Source: Massilia sp.
GTDB taxonomy: Bacteria; Pseudomonadota; Gammaproteobacteria; Burkholderiales; Burkholderiaceae_D
Direction: 5' to 3'
Assembly: GCA_025359245.1 (NCBI GenBank)
Contig: JANYGW010000057.1
Location: 1 to 41,362, forward strand
Length of the DNA stretch: 41,362 nucleotides
The translations under genes and the position numbers were made by a program. Positions 9,117 through 16,944 of the stretch are shown piece after piece. The notes under the pieces are model-generated. The model was not told the DNA's origin. It did no database searches and saw nothing but the letters and a program-made list of their open reading frames with translations. Positions within the stretch are counted from its first letter, which is position 1. Each line of letters opens with the position of its first letter.

Positions 9117-10442
9117 TTATTTGTACTGGTAGAACGGCTGCTGGATCTTGATCGGACGGACGTCCAGCCGCACGTCGTAGATCGAATAGGCGTCGGCCAC
9201 TGCCGACGCATAGCCGACGCTGTCGCTGATCCGGCTCAGGCGGAATTCGAAGCCCAGGTCGGGCTGCAGGTCGCGCGGGCTGCCGAAGGCGATGCCGATG
9301 GCGTCCGGCTGGTCGCTGTCAAGCAGCTTGGTCATCAGGTCGACGATGGCGGTGTGGCCCAGGATGTCGGCGGTGAACAGCGGCCCCTTGTAATACGGCT
9401 TGGCCGGATCGAACTTGTTGCCGTTCTTGTCCGGCGACGGCGTAAATACGTGACTACTCAAGTTAAATCGGTCGCCATTATCGAGGTAGCTCAGGCGCAC
9501 GTTGCTGACATTGAAGTCGCCCGGCGCGCTTACGGCCGTGCGCAGGTCGATCATCAAGGCGCCCTTGTAGCCCAGCACTTCGACATCGCGGTTCGGGTGG
9601 ATGATCATGGCGGTGTTCTCGTCGATCCCCAGCCCCATCTTGTAGCCCTTGGTCAGCATCACCGGCAGCATGCGCGCGAAACGCCCGCGCACCAGCAGGT
9701 GCTGGTCGACGAACACGTCGTCGCCGATGAAGCCCAGTCCGGGCGCCATCTCCATCCCGTCGGCCACGCCGCGCTTGAGGGTCGACAGCACCGAGCTGAC
9801 ATTGTGGAACATGGTCTTGCTCATGATGGCCGCGCCGGCGCTGGTGCCGGCGATGACGCCGCCGCGCCGGTACATGTCCCACAACGCGTCCAGCATCAAG
9901 GTGCTGCTGCCGTCAGGCTTGCGCAGCGCTTCGGTGATGCGGGCCTGGTCGCCGCCGACAAAATAGGCGCCGTTGGCCGAGCTGACCTGCGCGGCGAGCG
10001 CCGGGTCGTTGGCCGCGGCCTTGTAATCGGTATTGGGCAGCTTGACCGCCACCGGCACCACGAAGGCGTCGGCGCCGTAAAAGCTCAGGCGCGCCGCGTC
10101 GAGCCGGGCCGCGCGTTCCGGGCTGGCTGAAGCCGAACCGAATACTGCGATGCGCGCGCCCTTGCCGCCGGCCAGTTCGACGATGCGTTCCCACACGGGC
10201 TCGTTCTCGCCGCGCAGGCCGCCGCCGATGATGACCAGGGTGCCCTTGGGCGGGGCCTTGATCTGCACGGTGGGCGTCGGCGCGGCGGCCATCGCCGGCG
10301 GGGCCGTCTTCGGCTCGTTTTCGGCCTTGAATTCGGGCTCGAGCGCGACCGGCTTGGGCACCGCATCCTGCGCGTGCGAGGACCCGGCCGCCAGCAGCGC
10401 AATAAAAACGACTTGGGCACAGCGGCGGGCCAGTTTCAACAT
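9117..10442 (-). CDS. Exported cyanophycinase (peptidase family S51)
   Basis: Serine exopeptidase-like enzyme that cuts cyanophycin (multi-L-arginyl-poly-L-aspartate) into beta-Asp-Arg dipeptides. 441 residues with a signal peptide (MLKLARRCAQVVFIALLAAGSSHAQ), then a Pro/Ala-rich linker to about 65 and the S51 domain from GTLVIIGGG (67-75). Hallmarks are GGDQ (163-166, substrate pocket) and the nucleophile motif GTSAGA (Ser201). Length and export signal resemble the extracellular CphE type rather than the cytoplasmic CphB type of cyanobacteria. It is the last gene of a minus-strand unit (rpiR-type regulator, TonB receptor, this gene), 14 bases after the receptor. A divergent CphZ-like gene supports the cyanophycin reading. 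Alternative: another S51 dipeptidase, but GGDQ plus this context argues for cyanophycinase. Confidence 0.85.
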   Translation of the reverse strand: MLKLARRCAQVVFIALLAAGSSHAQDAVPKPVALEPEFKAENEPKTAPPAMAAAPTPTVQIKAPPKGTLVIIGGGLRGENEPVWERIVELAGGKGARIAVFGSASASPERAARLDAARLSFYGADAFVVPVAVKLPNTDYKAAANDPALAAQVSSANGAYFVGGDQARITEALRKPDGSSTLMLDALWDMYRRGGVIAGTSAGAAIMSKTMFHNVSSVLSTLKRGVADGMEMAPGLGFIGDDVFVDQHLLVRGRFARMLPVMLTKGYKMGLGIDENTAMIIHPNRDVEVLGYKGALMIDLRTAVSAPGDFNVSNVRLSYLDNGDRFNLSSHVFTPSPDKNGNKFDPAKPYYKGPLFTADILGHTAIVDLMTKLLDSDQPDAIGIAFGSPRDLQPDLGFEFRLSRISDSVGYASAVADAYSIYDVRLDVRPIKIQQPFYQYK

Positions 10443-10456
10443 CGGTGTTTCTCTCT

Positions 10457-13192
10457 CTATCTGAATGAGTAGTTCACGCTCGCGAACGCACTGCGCCCGC
10501 GCGGGTCTGTATACGTAGGATCATAACCGGCCAGGAAATAATACGCTTGATTCGAGAACGGCGGCGCTGTATCGAGGACATTAAGCATCCCCGCCCGTAG
10601 CTTGACCTGCTTGCTCAGCGCATAACTGGCCGTCATGTCCCACAGCGAATACGCCTTGACCCGGCGCGATGGCAGCAGTGCATTGCTGGCCGGGTCGTAA
10701 GTCGTGTTCTGGTCGGTGTATGACGAAGAATACTGATTGGCCACAGTCATGCTGAGCGCGCCGCGGTCGTAGCCGAAACTGAGCCGGTGACGCCACTTCT
10801 GGATCACCTGGTCGTTCAGGAACAGGCCAAGATTGCTGCGATCCGGTTCAAGTGGTCCAAACTGGCGGTCGTATTTTAGCACCAGGGTGCCGCTCATGCC
10901 GACGCTGAAGCGGCCCAGTGGCGCCGGCGCGGTCTTGAAATCGACGCCGAAGTCGATCCCCGCAGTATTCAGACGGCCCTGATTTTCCTTCTGCAGCAGG
11001 ATATTGCTGATGTATCCGTCGCTATCGCGCACGATGTATTTGCCGTTGTATTTATTGGGACTGTCGACGATGATCTGTTCGCCCAGCGTGCTGATCACGT
11101 TCTTTTTCTGGATATTCCAGTAGTCGAGCGACAGGTTCAGGCGCTGGTTCACATCCCACACGGCGCCAAGGGAAAACTGGCGCGACGTTTCCGGCTTCAG
11201 GTCGGGATTTGAGCGGCGCTCCACCGGCCACTGGTCGGTACAGCCGTCGATCGTATCCAGGCCAGTCTTGACGCACTGCGGATCGGTCAGGAAGCTCGCG
11301 GCGCTGCCGAAAGTGGTCGGGCGGTTCAGGTCGGCCAGCGACGGGGCCCGGAAGCCGGTGTTGGCCGAGGCGCGCAGCAGCATGCCTGGCGCGGGCAGCC
11401 AGCGCACGCCGATCTTCGGATTGGTGGTCGAGCCAACCTGGCTGTAGTGGTCATGGCGCACGGCCAGCTGCACTTCGAGCGTCTTGGTCAGCGGCGCATT
11501 GAGCTCGGTGAATACCGACATCACCTTGCGGCTGTCGTCGGTCGCCGTCAGGTCCGCCGCGCCGGTGCCGCGGTCGCCGGCGATATTATTCGACAGTAGC
11601 AGCGCCGACGGCGTGAAGATCGTGTTCTCGCGCCGCATTTCTGCGCCGATCGCAATCGCCAGGTCGCCGCCGCCGAGGGCCATCAGCGCTTTGGAGACCT
11701 TGCCGTCGATGGCGCTCGAGACGCCCTTCGACTTGCGCGCCTCGTCGTTGATCTTGATGCTGTTGATCAGGTCGCGCCCGGCCTGGCTGGAGGGGCCGAA
11801 TGGATTGATGGCGCCGGCGCGCACGCCGGCGTCGAAGCGGTCGAACAGGACGTAGCCGTCGACGTATTTGTCGACCGCCCGGTTTTCGGCGCGGCTCAGG
11901 CCCAGGTCGTAGTCCCAGCCGCCCACCACGCCGGTCGCGCCCAGCACCACGCGCTGCGCGCTGCTGGTCACTTCATTGGTGCGGTTTCCCGCCTCCTCCA
12001 TGCGGTAGCGGATGCCGCTGAAGGTGGCCGGCAAGCCCGGCGCGCCCAGCGGCGCGGCGTACTTGGCCGGCAGCAGGCCGACCGGCAAATTGCGGATGCG
12101 GATCGGGTTCGGGCTGAGCACATAGCGGCTCTGGGCCTGCGACTGCACCAGTTCGGCGAACAGCTGATGGTCGTTACTGACCTGGAAGGTGGCGCGGCCG
12201 ATGAAGCCGATCTTGCGCGATTCCGGATACAGCTCGGTGTCCTGCATGTAGTCGTAGCTGCAGGCCAGCGGGCCGCCCGGGCCCTGGGCCGCGTAGACCG
12301 TGGCCGGACCGTTGCAGGCGGGCGAACTGGGATTGATGCGGTTGCGCGTGCTGCCGACCGGCAGCACGCCGGACGCGATCAGGGCGTTGCGCTGGGCGCT
12401 GGAGATATCGATATTGGCCGGGTAGGTATTGCTCGACATCAGGGCCGGCAAGGTGCTCGCCAGCGGCCGTTCGCCGATGAAGCTGCGCTGGGTCGAGCGC
12501 AGCGGATCGAGCTGCTGCACGTCGAGCACGCCGAACACATTGAAGCGGTCGGCAGCCAGCTAGCCCTTGCCGCCGCTGATGCTGGCGGTGCGCTTGCCGG
12601 CGCCGCCATGCTGGGTCGCCGCGGCCGAGGCATTCAGGTCGACGCCCTGGTAGTCCTTGCGGGTGATGAAGTTGATGACGCCGCCGATGGCGTCGGTGCC
12701 GTAGATGGCCGAGGCGCCGTCCTTGAGAATCTCGACCCGCTGGATCGCGCCGGCCGGGATGTTGTTCAGGTCAACCCCGGCGTTGTCGCCGGGCGAGGCG
12801 AAGTTGGCCAGGCGCCGGCCATTGAGCAGCACCAGCGTGGACGACACGCCCAGCCCGCGCAGGTTGGCGCCGTTGAAGCCGCGCTGGCCCGAGGTGCCGT
12901 CGGTGATGCTGGCGCCATCGGACAAGGGTGCGGTGTTGGCCGTGATGTTCTTGAGCAGTTCTGCGGCCGTGGTCACGCCGCTCTTGTCGATGTCTTCGCG
13001 ACGGATCAGCTGCAGTGGCAGCGCGGTCTCGTTATCGAGGCGCTTGATGGACGAGCCGGTGATCTCGACGCGGGCGACCTTGGCCGGTTCGGCGGCCTGC
13101 GCGAAGGCATCCTGGCCAACCAGTCCAAAAGCGGCGGCCAATGCAGCGGCCAGAGCAGTCCGGGCGGGCTGCTTTTTGTAGTGCTGACTCAT
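10457..13192 (-). pseudogene. TonB-dependent outer-membrane receptor interrupted by one in-frame amber codon
   Basis: A single frame of 912 codons runs from ATG 13192 to 10457, broken only by TAG at 12560-12562 (codon 211). The first part (210 residues) has a signal peptide ending near DAFAQA and the plug domain: VEITGSSIKR, then LRGLGVSSTLVLLNGRR and EILKDGASAIYGTDAIGGVINFI. The second part (from codon 212) continues without frame change as the 22-strand barrel, with TGFRAPSLADLNRP, PDLKPETS and a C-terminal aromatic strand ASVNYSFR. Both halves are otherwise intact, so the stop is recent, a sequencing error, or read through. Without the barrel the product cannot work. The substrate is inferred to be cyanophycin fragments, from the cyanophycinase 14 bases downstream and the divergent CphZ-like gene. 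The regulator gene ends 3 bases upstream. Confidence 0.85.
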
Positions 13193-13195
13193 GTC

Positions 13196-14191
13196 TTACT
13201 CCTGTGGTTTTTTTATGTGCGGCTTGGGGCGAGGCGATGGGCGGCGGCGGGTGCCGTCGGTGCTGCTGTTGAAAACCGGGTCGGCACCGTACAGCCATGC
13301 CGAGATGGCGTCGGTCAGGCGCGCGGCCTTGGCGACGTTGCCTTTGTTCGATACCATCAGCGACACCACCAGCGCCTCGATGACGGCGATCGCGGCGCTC
13401 GCGCTGCTCGGCAAGACCGGGTGGGTGCTCTGGGCATACAGCACATGGGTGGCCACCTTGGCCAGCGCGGAGGCGGGCGAATCGGTGATCGAGACCACGG
13501 TGGCATCGCGCTGGCGGGCAAATTCGGCCAGCCGGATCACGTCCAGCGAATAACGCGGGAACGAGATCACCACCAGCACGTCGCGCGCGGTGATATTGGC
13601 CAGGTGGCCGGCCGCCACTTCGGTGCCGCCCTGCCCCGCCACCTCGATCACCTGCTGGCAGAACGGCTGCAGGTGCAGCGACAGCATGCCGGCCAGCTGC
13701 GAGGACAGGCCGAATCCCATCACGTACACTGCGCGCGCGCCGGTGAGCACGGTGACGATCTGTTCGAGCTCGCGCAGGTCGAGCGACTGGCCGCAGGCCT
13801 TGACGTTGGCCGCCGCATATTCCAGGCTTTCGAGGGCCGGCGCGGTGGCCCCGGCGCGGCGCGCGATATTGTGGCGCAGCTTGTCGACCGGCTGCAGCAC
13901 CGATTGCAGCGTGGCCGCCACCTCGTTGCGCATCGCCGAATAGTTCTTGAAGCCGATATCGCGCGCAAAGCGGCTGATGGTCGCGGTCGACACCTGGCAG
14001 CTCTCGGCCAGCTCCTCGATGCCGAGCGCGGTCACGCGCACCTGGTTGCGCAGCAGGTAGTCGGCGATGGCGCGGTTGGAGACCGAACCGTCGGACAGGA
14101 CCTTGAGCAGGATCTCCCCTAGCGAGGATTCTGCAAAAGCGACCTCAGGCGAGGCATAATCGCGGGGGCGGGCGGGCTGGTTCGACTTCAT
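13196..14191 (-). CDS. MurR/RpiR-family transcriptional regulator with SIS domain
   Basis: 331 residues from ATG 14191, chosen because AGGAA lies 6 bases upstream and the RpiR helix-turn-helix region then starts near residue 30; the open frame upstream is AT-rich non-coding DNA. The N-terminal HTH (about 50-85) contains ELAESCQVSTATISRFARDIGF, which is typical of RpiR. The SIS ligand-binding domain spans about 140-275 with the opening strand VYVMGFGLSSQLAG. The C-terminal tail is basic (RRRPSPRPKPHIKKPQ). It is first in a minus-strand unit with the TonB receptor and cyanophycinase and is divergent from the CphZ-like gene, so it most likely controls both sides from the AT-rich region 14192-14394. 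SIS domains usually bind phosphosugars; here the ligand is unknown. Confidence 0.9.
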   Translation of the reverse strand: MKSNQPARPRDYASPEVAFAESSLGEILLKVLSDGSVSNRAIADYLLRNQVRVTALGIEELAESCQVSTATISRFARDIGFKNYSAMRNEVAATLQSVLQPVDKLRHNIARRAGATAPALESLEYAAANVKACGQSLDLRELEQIVTVLTGARAVYVMGFGLSSQLAGMLSLHLQPFCQQVIEVAGQGGTEVAAGHLANITARDVLVVISFPRYSLDVIRLAEFARQRDATVVSITDSPASALAKVATHVLYAQSTHPVLPSSASAAIAVIEALVVSLMVSNKGNVAKAARLTDAISAWLYGADPVFNSSTDGTRRRPSPRPKPHIKKPQE

Positions 14192-14238
14192 TGTGGTTCC
14201 TGTGCTGGCATGAAAGTAAACGTGCAAGAATTTTTTCA

Positions 14239-14250
14239 TGAAAATTTTCA
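14239..14250. promoter_or_regulatory. Perfect palindrome TGAAAATTTTCA, candidate operator of the SIS-domain regulator
   Basis: A 12-base perfect palindrome in the 203-base divergent region, 48 bases upstream of the regulator ATG. A related TGAAAATATTTT sits at 14299-14310. AT-rich palindromes next to RpiR-type genes are commonly their own operators; binding here is inferred. Confidence 0.5.
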
Positions 14251-14298
14251 AGATGCGATCGACTGTACCGGCAACAAAAACAAAACTCAACTCTTTTC

Positions 14299-14310
14299 TG
14301 AAAATATTTT
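14299..14310. promoter_or_regulatory. Second TGAAAAT-type near-palindrome in the divergent region
   Basis: TGAAAATATTTT contains the perfect palindrome AAAATATTTT (14301-14310) and shares the TGAAAAT half-site with the element at 14239. It lies just upstream of the candidate -35 of the CphZ-like gene, so a protein bound here could control that promoter. Confidence 0.4.
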
Positions 14311-14319
14311 TACATTGAT

Positions 14320-14348
14320 TTGCATTATGAAAAAAATGAGACATAATG
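14320..14348 (+). promoter_or_regulatory. Candidate promoter of the CphZ-like gene, spanning an inverted repeat CATTATG/CATAATG
   Basis: TTGCAT (14320-14325) and CATAAT (14342-14347) are 16 bases apart and resemble -35 and -10 boxes. The perfect 7-base inverted repeat CATTATG (14323-14329) and CATAATG (14342-14348) overlaps both boxes, so it could also be an operator. The transcript would have a leader of about 40 bases. Confidence 0.4.
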
Positions 14349-14394
14349 ACCGCATGCCACGCAGCCGGCCAATCCCAGCAAAACCTATCTGACC

Positions 14395-15513
14395 ATGCAC
14401 ACACACACACATCCCATCTCGCCCACGGACAGCAGCATGTGCTGCCAGCTCACCAGCTTCCACTATGGTTCGCCCGGATCGGGCCAGAAGGTGTATATCC
14501 AGGCCGCGCTGCACGCCGACGAAGTGCCCGGCATGCTGGTGGCGCAGTTCCTGCGCACCGAGCTGGCCGCGCTCGACGGCGCCGGCAAGATCCGCGGCGA
14601 GATCATCCTGGTCCCGGCGGCCAACCCGATCGGGCTGGCGCAGGCGATCCACGGCGCCCCGTTCGGACGTTTCGACCTCACGACCGGCACCAATTTCAAC
14701 CGCGCCTACAAACATGTGGCCGAAGACCTGAAAACGTCGCTGCAAGGCCTGCTGACCGCCAGCGCCGACGCCAACGTGGCGCTGATCCGCGAGCACGCGC
14801 GTACTTCGGTGGCGGCCTGGAAGCCGGCCACCGACGCCGACGCCCTCAAGAAAACCCTGCTCGGCATGGCGATCGACGCTGACATTGTGCTCGACCTGCA
14901 CTGCGATAACGAGGCGGTGCTGCACGTCTACGCCGGCACCCCGCTGGCCGACGCGGCCGCGCCGCTGGCCGCCTACCTGGGCGCGCACGCGCTGCTGCTG
15001 GCGCTCGAAGCGGGCGAAGAGCCGTTCGACGAAGCCTGCAGCCGCCTGTGGTGGGACCTGGGCGCGCACTTCGGTCCGGCGTTCCCGATTCCGGCGGCCT
15101 GCCTGTCGACGACGGTGGAGCTGCGCGGCGAAATGGACGTGAATTACGACTTCGCGCGGCGCGACGCGCGCGGCCTGCTCAACTTCCTGGCCCACGCCGG
15201 GGTGCTCGACATGCAGGCCGACAGCCTGCCTGCGCCGCTGTGCGCGGCCACCCCGCTCGAAGGCGTCGAACCGATCGCCGCCCCGCACGCGGGCGTGCTG
15301 GTGTTCCTCAAAAACCTGGGCGACCAGGTGCAGGCGGGCGACGCGATCGCCGACCTGATCGACCCGGTCAGCGGCGCCACCACCACGCTGAAGTGCAGCG
15401 TGGCCGGCGTGTTCTTTGCCCGCACCGCCCACCGTCACCTGCTGCGCGGCATGGCAGTCGGAAAAATCGCCGGTCCGGTCGCCTTCCGGGCCGGCAAACT
15501 ACTGAGCCAATAA
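14395..15513 (+). CDS. cphZ: Cyanophycin dipeptide hydrolase-like M14 metalloenzyme (aspartoacylase/succinylglutamate desuccinylase family)
   Basis: 372 residues, cytoplasmic (no signal peptide). Family features: zinc site HADE (His40, Glu43) with the third ligand in LDLHC (His169), and a catalytic Glu in the TVELRGE segment (Glu242 or Glu246). The C-terminal beta domain (about 285-370) resembles aspartoacylase-like proteins. Known: CphZ/AotO enzymes of this family hydrolyse beta-Asp-Arg from cyanophycin, and the segments YIQAALHADEVPG and NPIGLAQ recall that group. Context is the strongest support, since a cyanophycinase is in the divergent unit. The first codons encode MHTHTHP from a (CA)7 tract, and no good ribosome site is seen; an in-frame ATG at 14437 (residue 15) is an alternative start. 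The stop overlaps the permease ATG (TAATG). Alternative: another N-acyl amino acid hydrolase. Confidence 0.68.
   Translation: MHTHTHPISPTDSSMCCQLTSFHYGSPGSGQKVYIQAALHADEVPGMLVAQFLRTELAALDGAGKIRGEIILVPAANPIGLAQAIHGAPFGRFDLTTGTNFNRAYKHVAEDLKTSLQGLLTASADANVALIREHARTSVAAWKPATDADALKKTLLGMAIDADIVLDLHCDNEAVLHVYAGTPLADAAAPLAAYLGAHALLLALEAGEEPFDEACSRLWWDLGAHFGPAFPIPAACLSTTVELRGEMDVNYDFARRDARGLLNFLAHAGVLDMQADSLPAPLCAATPLEGVEPIAAPHAGVLVFLKNLGDQVQAGDAIADLIDPVSGATTTLKCSVAGVFFARTAHRHLLRGMAVGKIAGPVAFRAGKLLSQ
14398..14411 (+). repeat. (CA)7 dinucleotide tract in the first codons of the CphZ-like gene
   Basis: Seven perfect CA units start directly after the ATG and encode HTHTH. Loss or gain of one unit would shift the frame from this ATG but not from the in-frame ATG at 14437. 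Seven units is at the low end for slippage. Confidence 0.6.
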
Positions 15514-16898
15514 TGAAACTGCGCATCCCGAATACCTTCGTCCTGCTGTTCCTGATCCTGGCGGTGATCGCCATCTCGACCTGGTTCGTCCCGGGCGGGC
15601 AGTACGATACGGTGCTGGTGGGCGGCAAACCGCGCATCGATCCGAACTCGTTCCACTACATCGCCAGCAGCCCGCAGGGCTTCGTGGCGCTGATGCTCGC
15701 GCCCATCAAGGGCTTCGTGGCGGCGGCCGAGATCATCGGCTTCGTGCTGATCGTCGGCGGCGCATTCGCGGTGCTGCAGCGCACCGACGCGATCGATTCG
15801 ATGATCAAGAGCGTGGCCAAGGCGCACAGCCGCTCGCGCTTCGTGCGCACCATGATGATTCCGGTGTTCGTGACCATGTTCTCGCTGGGGGGCGCCACTT
15901 TCGGCATGAGCGAGGAGACCATCCCGTTCATCTTGATCTTCGTGCCGCTGGCGCTGGCGCTGGGCTACGACTCGATCGTCGGCGTGGCGATTCCCTTTCT
16001 CAGCGCGCAGGTCGGATTTGCGGCCGCCTTCCTGAACCCGTTCAATGTCGGCGTGGCGCAGGGGATCGCGGGGGTCGAAGTGTTTTCCGGCGTCGGCTAC
16101 CGGCTGCTGGTCTGGTTCATCGCCAACGCCGTCACGATCGCCTTTTTGATGTGGTACGCGGCGCGCATCAAGCGCAACCCGGCGCTTAGTCCCACCTTCG
16201 AACTCGATAACGAGCTGCGCAAGGGGAAAATGGTCAGCCTGGACGACTTTGCCGGCATGACGCGCAGGCATGGCGCGGTGCTGGTGCTGTTCCTCGGCTT
16301 CATGGCGGCGATGGTGTACGGCGTGGTGCGCTACGAATGGAGCGTGGGCGAGATCGCCGCGCTGTTCCTGGTGATGGCGATCGTGGTCGGCGTCGTGGGC
16401 CGGCTCGACAGCGACCAGTTCGTGGCCGCCTTCATCGCCGGCGCCAAGGACCTGGTCACGACCGCGCTGGTGATCGCACTGGCGCGCGGCACCATGATCC
16501 TGGCGCGCGACGCGCACGTGATCGACACCATGCTGCACGCGCTGATGCCGCTGGTGCAGTCGTCCAGTCCGATCTTCGCCGCCCAGAAGATGTTCCTGAT
16601 CCAGACCGTGATCAATTTCTTCATCCATTCGGGGACCGGCCAGGCCGCGCTGACGATGCCGATCATGGCGCCGCTGGCGGACCTGGTGGGCGTGACGCGC
16701 CAGACCGCGATCCTGGCGTTCCAGTTCGGCGAATTCACGCTGCCGATGATCCCGACCTCGGGCGTGACGGTGGGCGTGCTGGCACTGGCGCGAATCCCCT
16801 GGATCACCTGGGCCAAGTGGATGGTGCCGCTGCAGCTGATGTATTTCGTGCTGGCGCTGCTGTTGCTGATACCACCTTGCCTGATGGTCTGGCAGTAG
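15513..16898 (+). CDS. YfcC-family (DcuC-like) inner-membrane permease
   Basis: 461 residues from the ATG that overlaps the upstream stop (TAATG); open frame further upstream is a shadow of the hydrolase gene. The start MKLRIPNTFVLLFLILAVIA and the segment WFVPGGQYD are typical of the YfcC/DcuC family (ion-transporter superfamily). There are about 12 hydrophobic segments over the whole length, with family-like loops such as FGMSEETIPF and a polar re-entrant motif near HSGTGQAALTMPIMAPLADL. YfcC-type proteins have been linked to basic amino acids, peptides or dicarboxylates; the substrate is not settled. Tight coupling to the CphZ-like gene suggests inner-membrane uptake of beta-Asp-Arg or export/uptake of its products. 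That role is inference. Confidence 0.82.
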   Translation: MKLRIPNTFVLLFLILAVIAISTWFVPGGQYDTVLVGGKPRIDPNSFHYIASSPQGFVALMLAPIKGFVAAAEIIGFVLIVGGAFAVLQRTDAIDSMIKSVAKAHSRSRFVRTMMIPVFVTMFSLGGATFGMSEETIPFILIFVPLALALGYDSIVGVAIPFLSAQVGFAAAFLNPFNVGVAQGIAGVEVFSGVGYRLLVWFIANAVTIAFLMWYAARIKRNPALSPTFELDNELRKGKMVSLDDFAGMTRRHGAVLVLFLGFMAAMVYGVVRYEWSVGEIAALFLVMAIVVGVVGRLDSDQFVAAFIAGAKDLVTTALVIALARGTMILARDAHVIDTMLHALMPLVQSSSPIFAAQKMFLIQTVINFFIHSGTGQAALTMPIMAPLADLVGVTRQTAILAFQFGEFTLPMIPTSGVTVGVLALARIPWITWAKWMVPLQLMYFVLALLLLIPPCLMVWQ

Positions 16899-16927
16899 GA
16901 ATTAGCAATAAAACATGTTATCCTTAA

Positions 16928-16944
16928 ATTGTCATCATGACAAT
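16928..16944. promoter_or_regulatory. Perfect 8-bp palindrome centred on the start codon of the next gene
   Basis: ATTGTCAT-C-ATGACAAT is a perfect palindrome whose right arm contains the first ATG (16937) of the membrane-protein gene. TTAGCA (16902-16907) and TAAATT (16925-16930) form a weak promoter 17 bases apart just before it. A dimeric repressor bound here would block initiation. Confidence 0.5.

Noticed and set aside
12439..12633. A short alternative frame near the amber codon that might indicate a frameshift
   Set aside because: The two receptor halves are in the same frame (13192 and 12538 differ by a multiple of three), so a nonsense codon alone explains the break.
12167..14122. 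A 651-codon plus-strand frame over the TonB receptor and the regulator
   Set aside because: Antisense shadow crossing two real genes and their junction; no motif.
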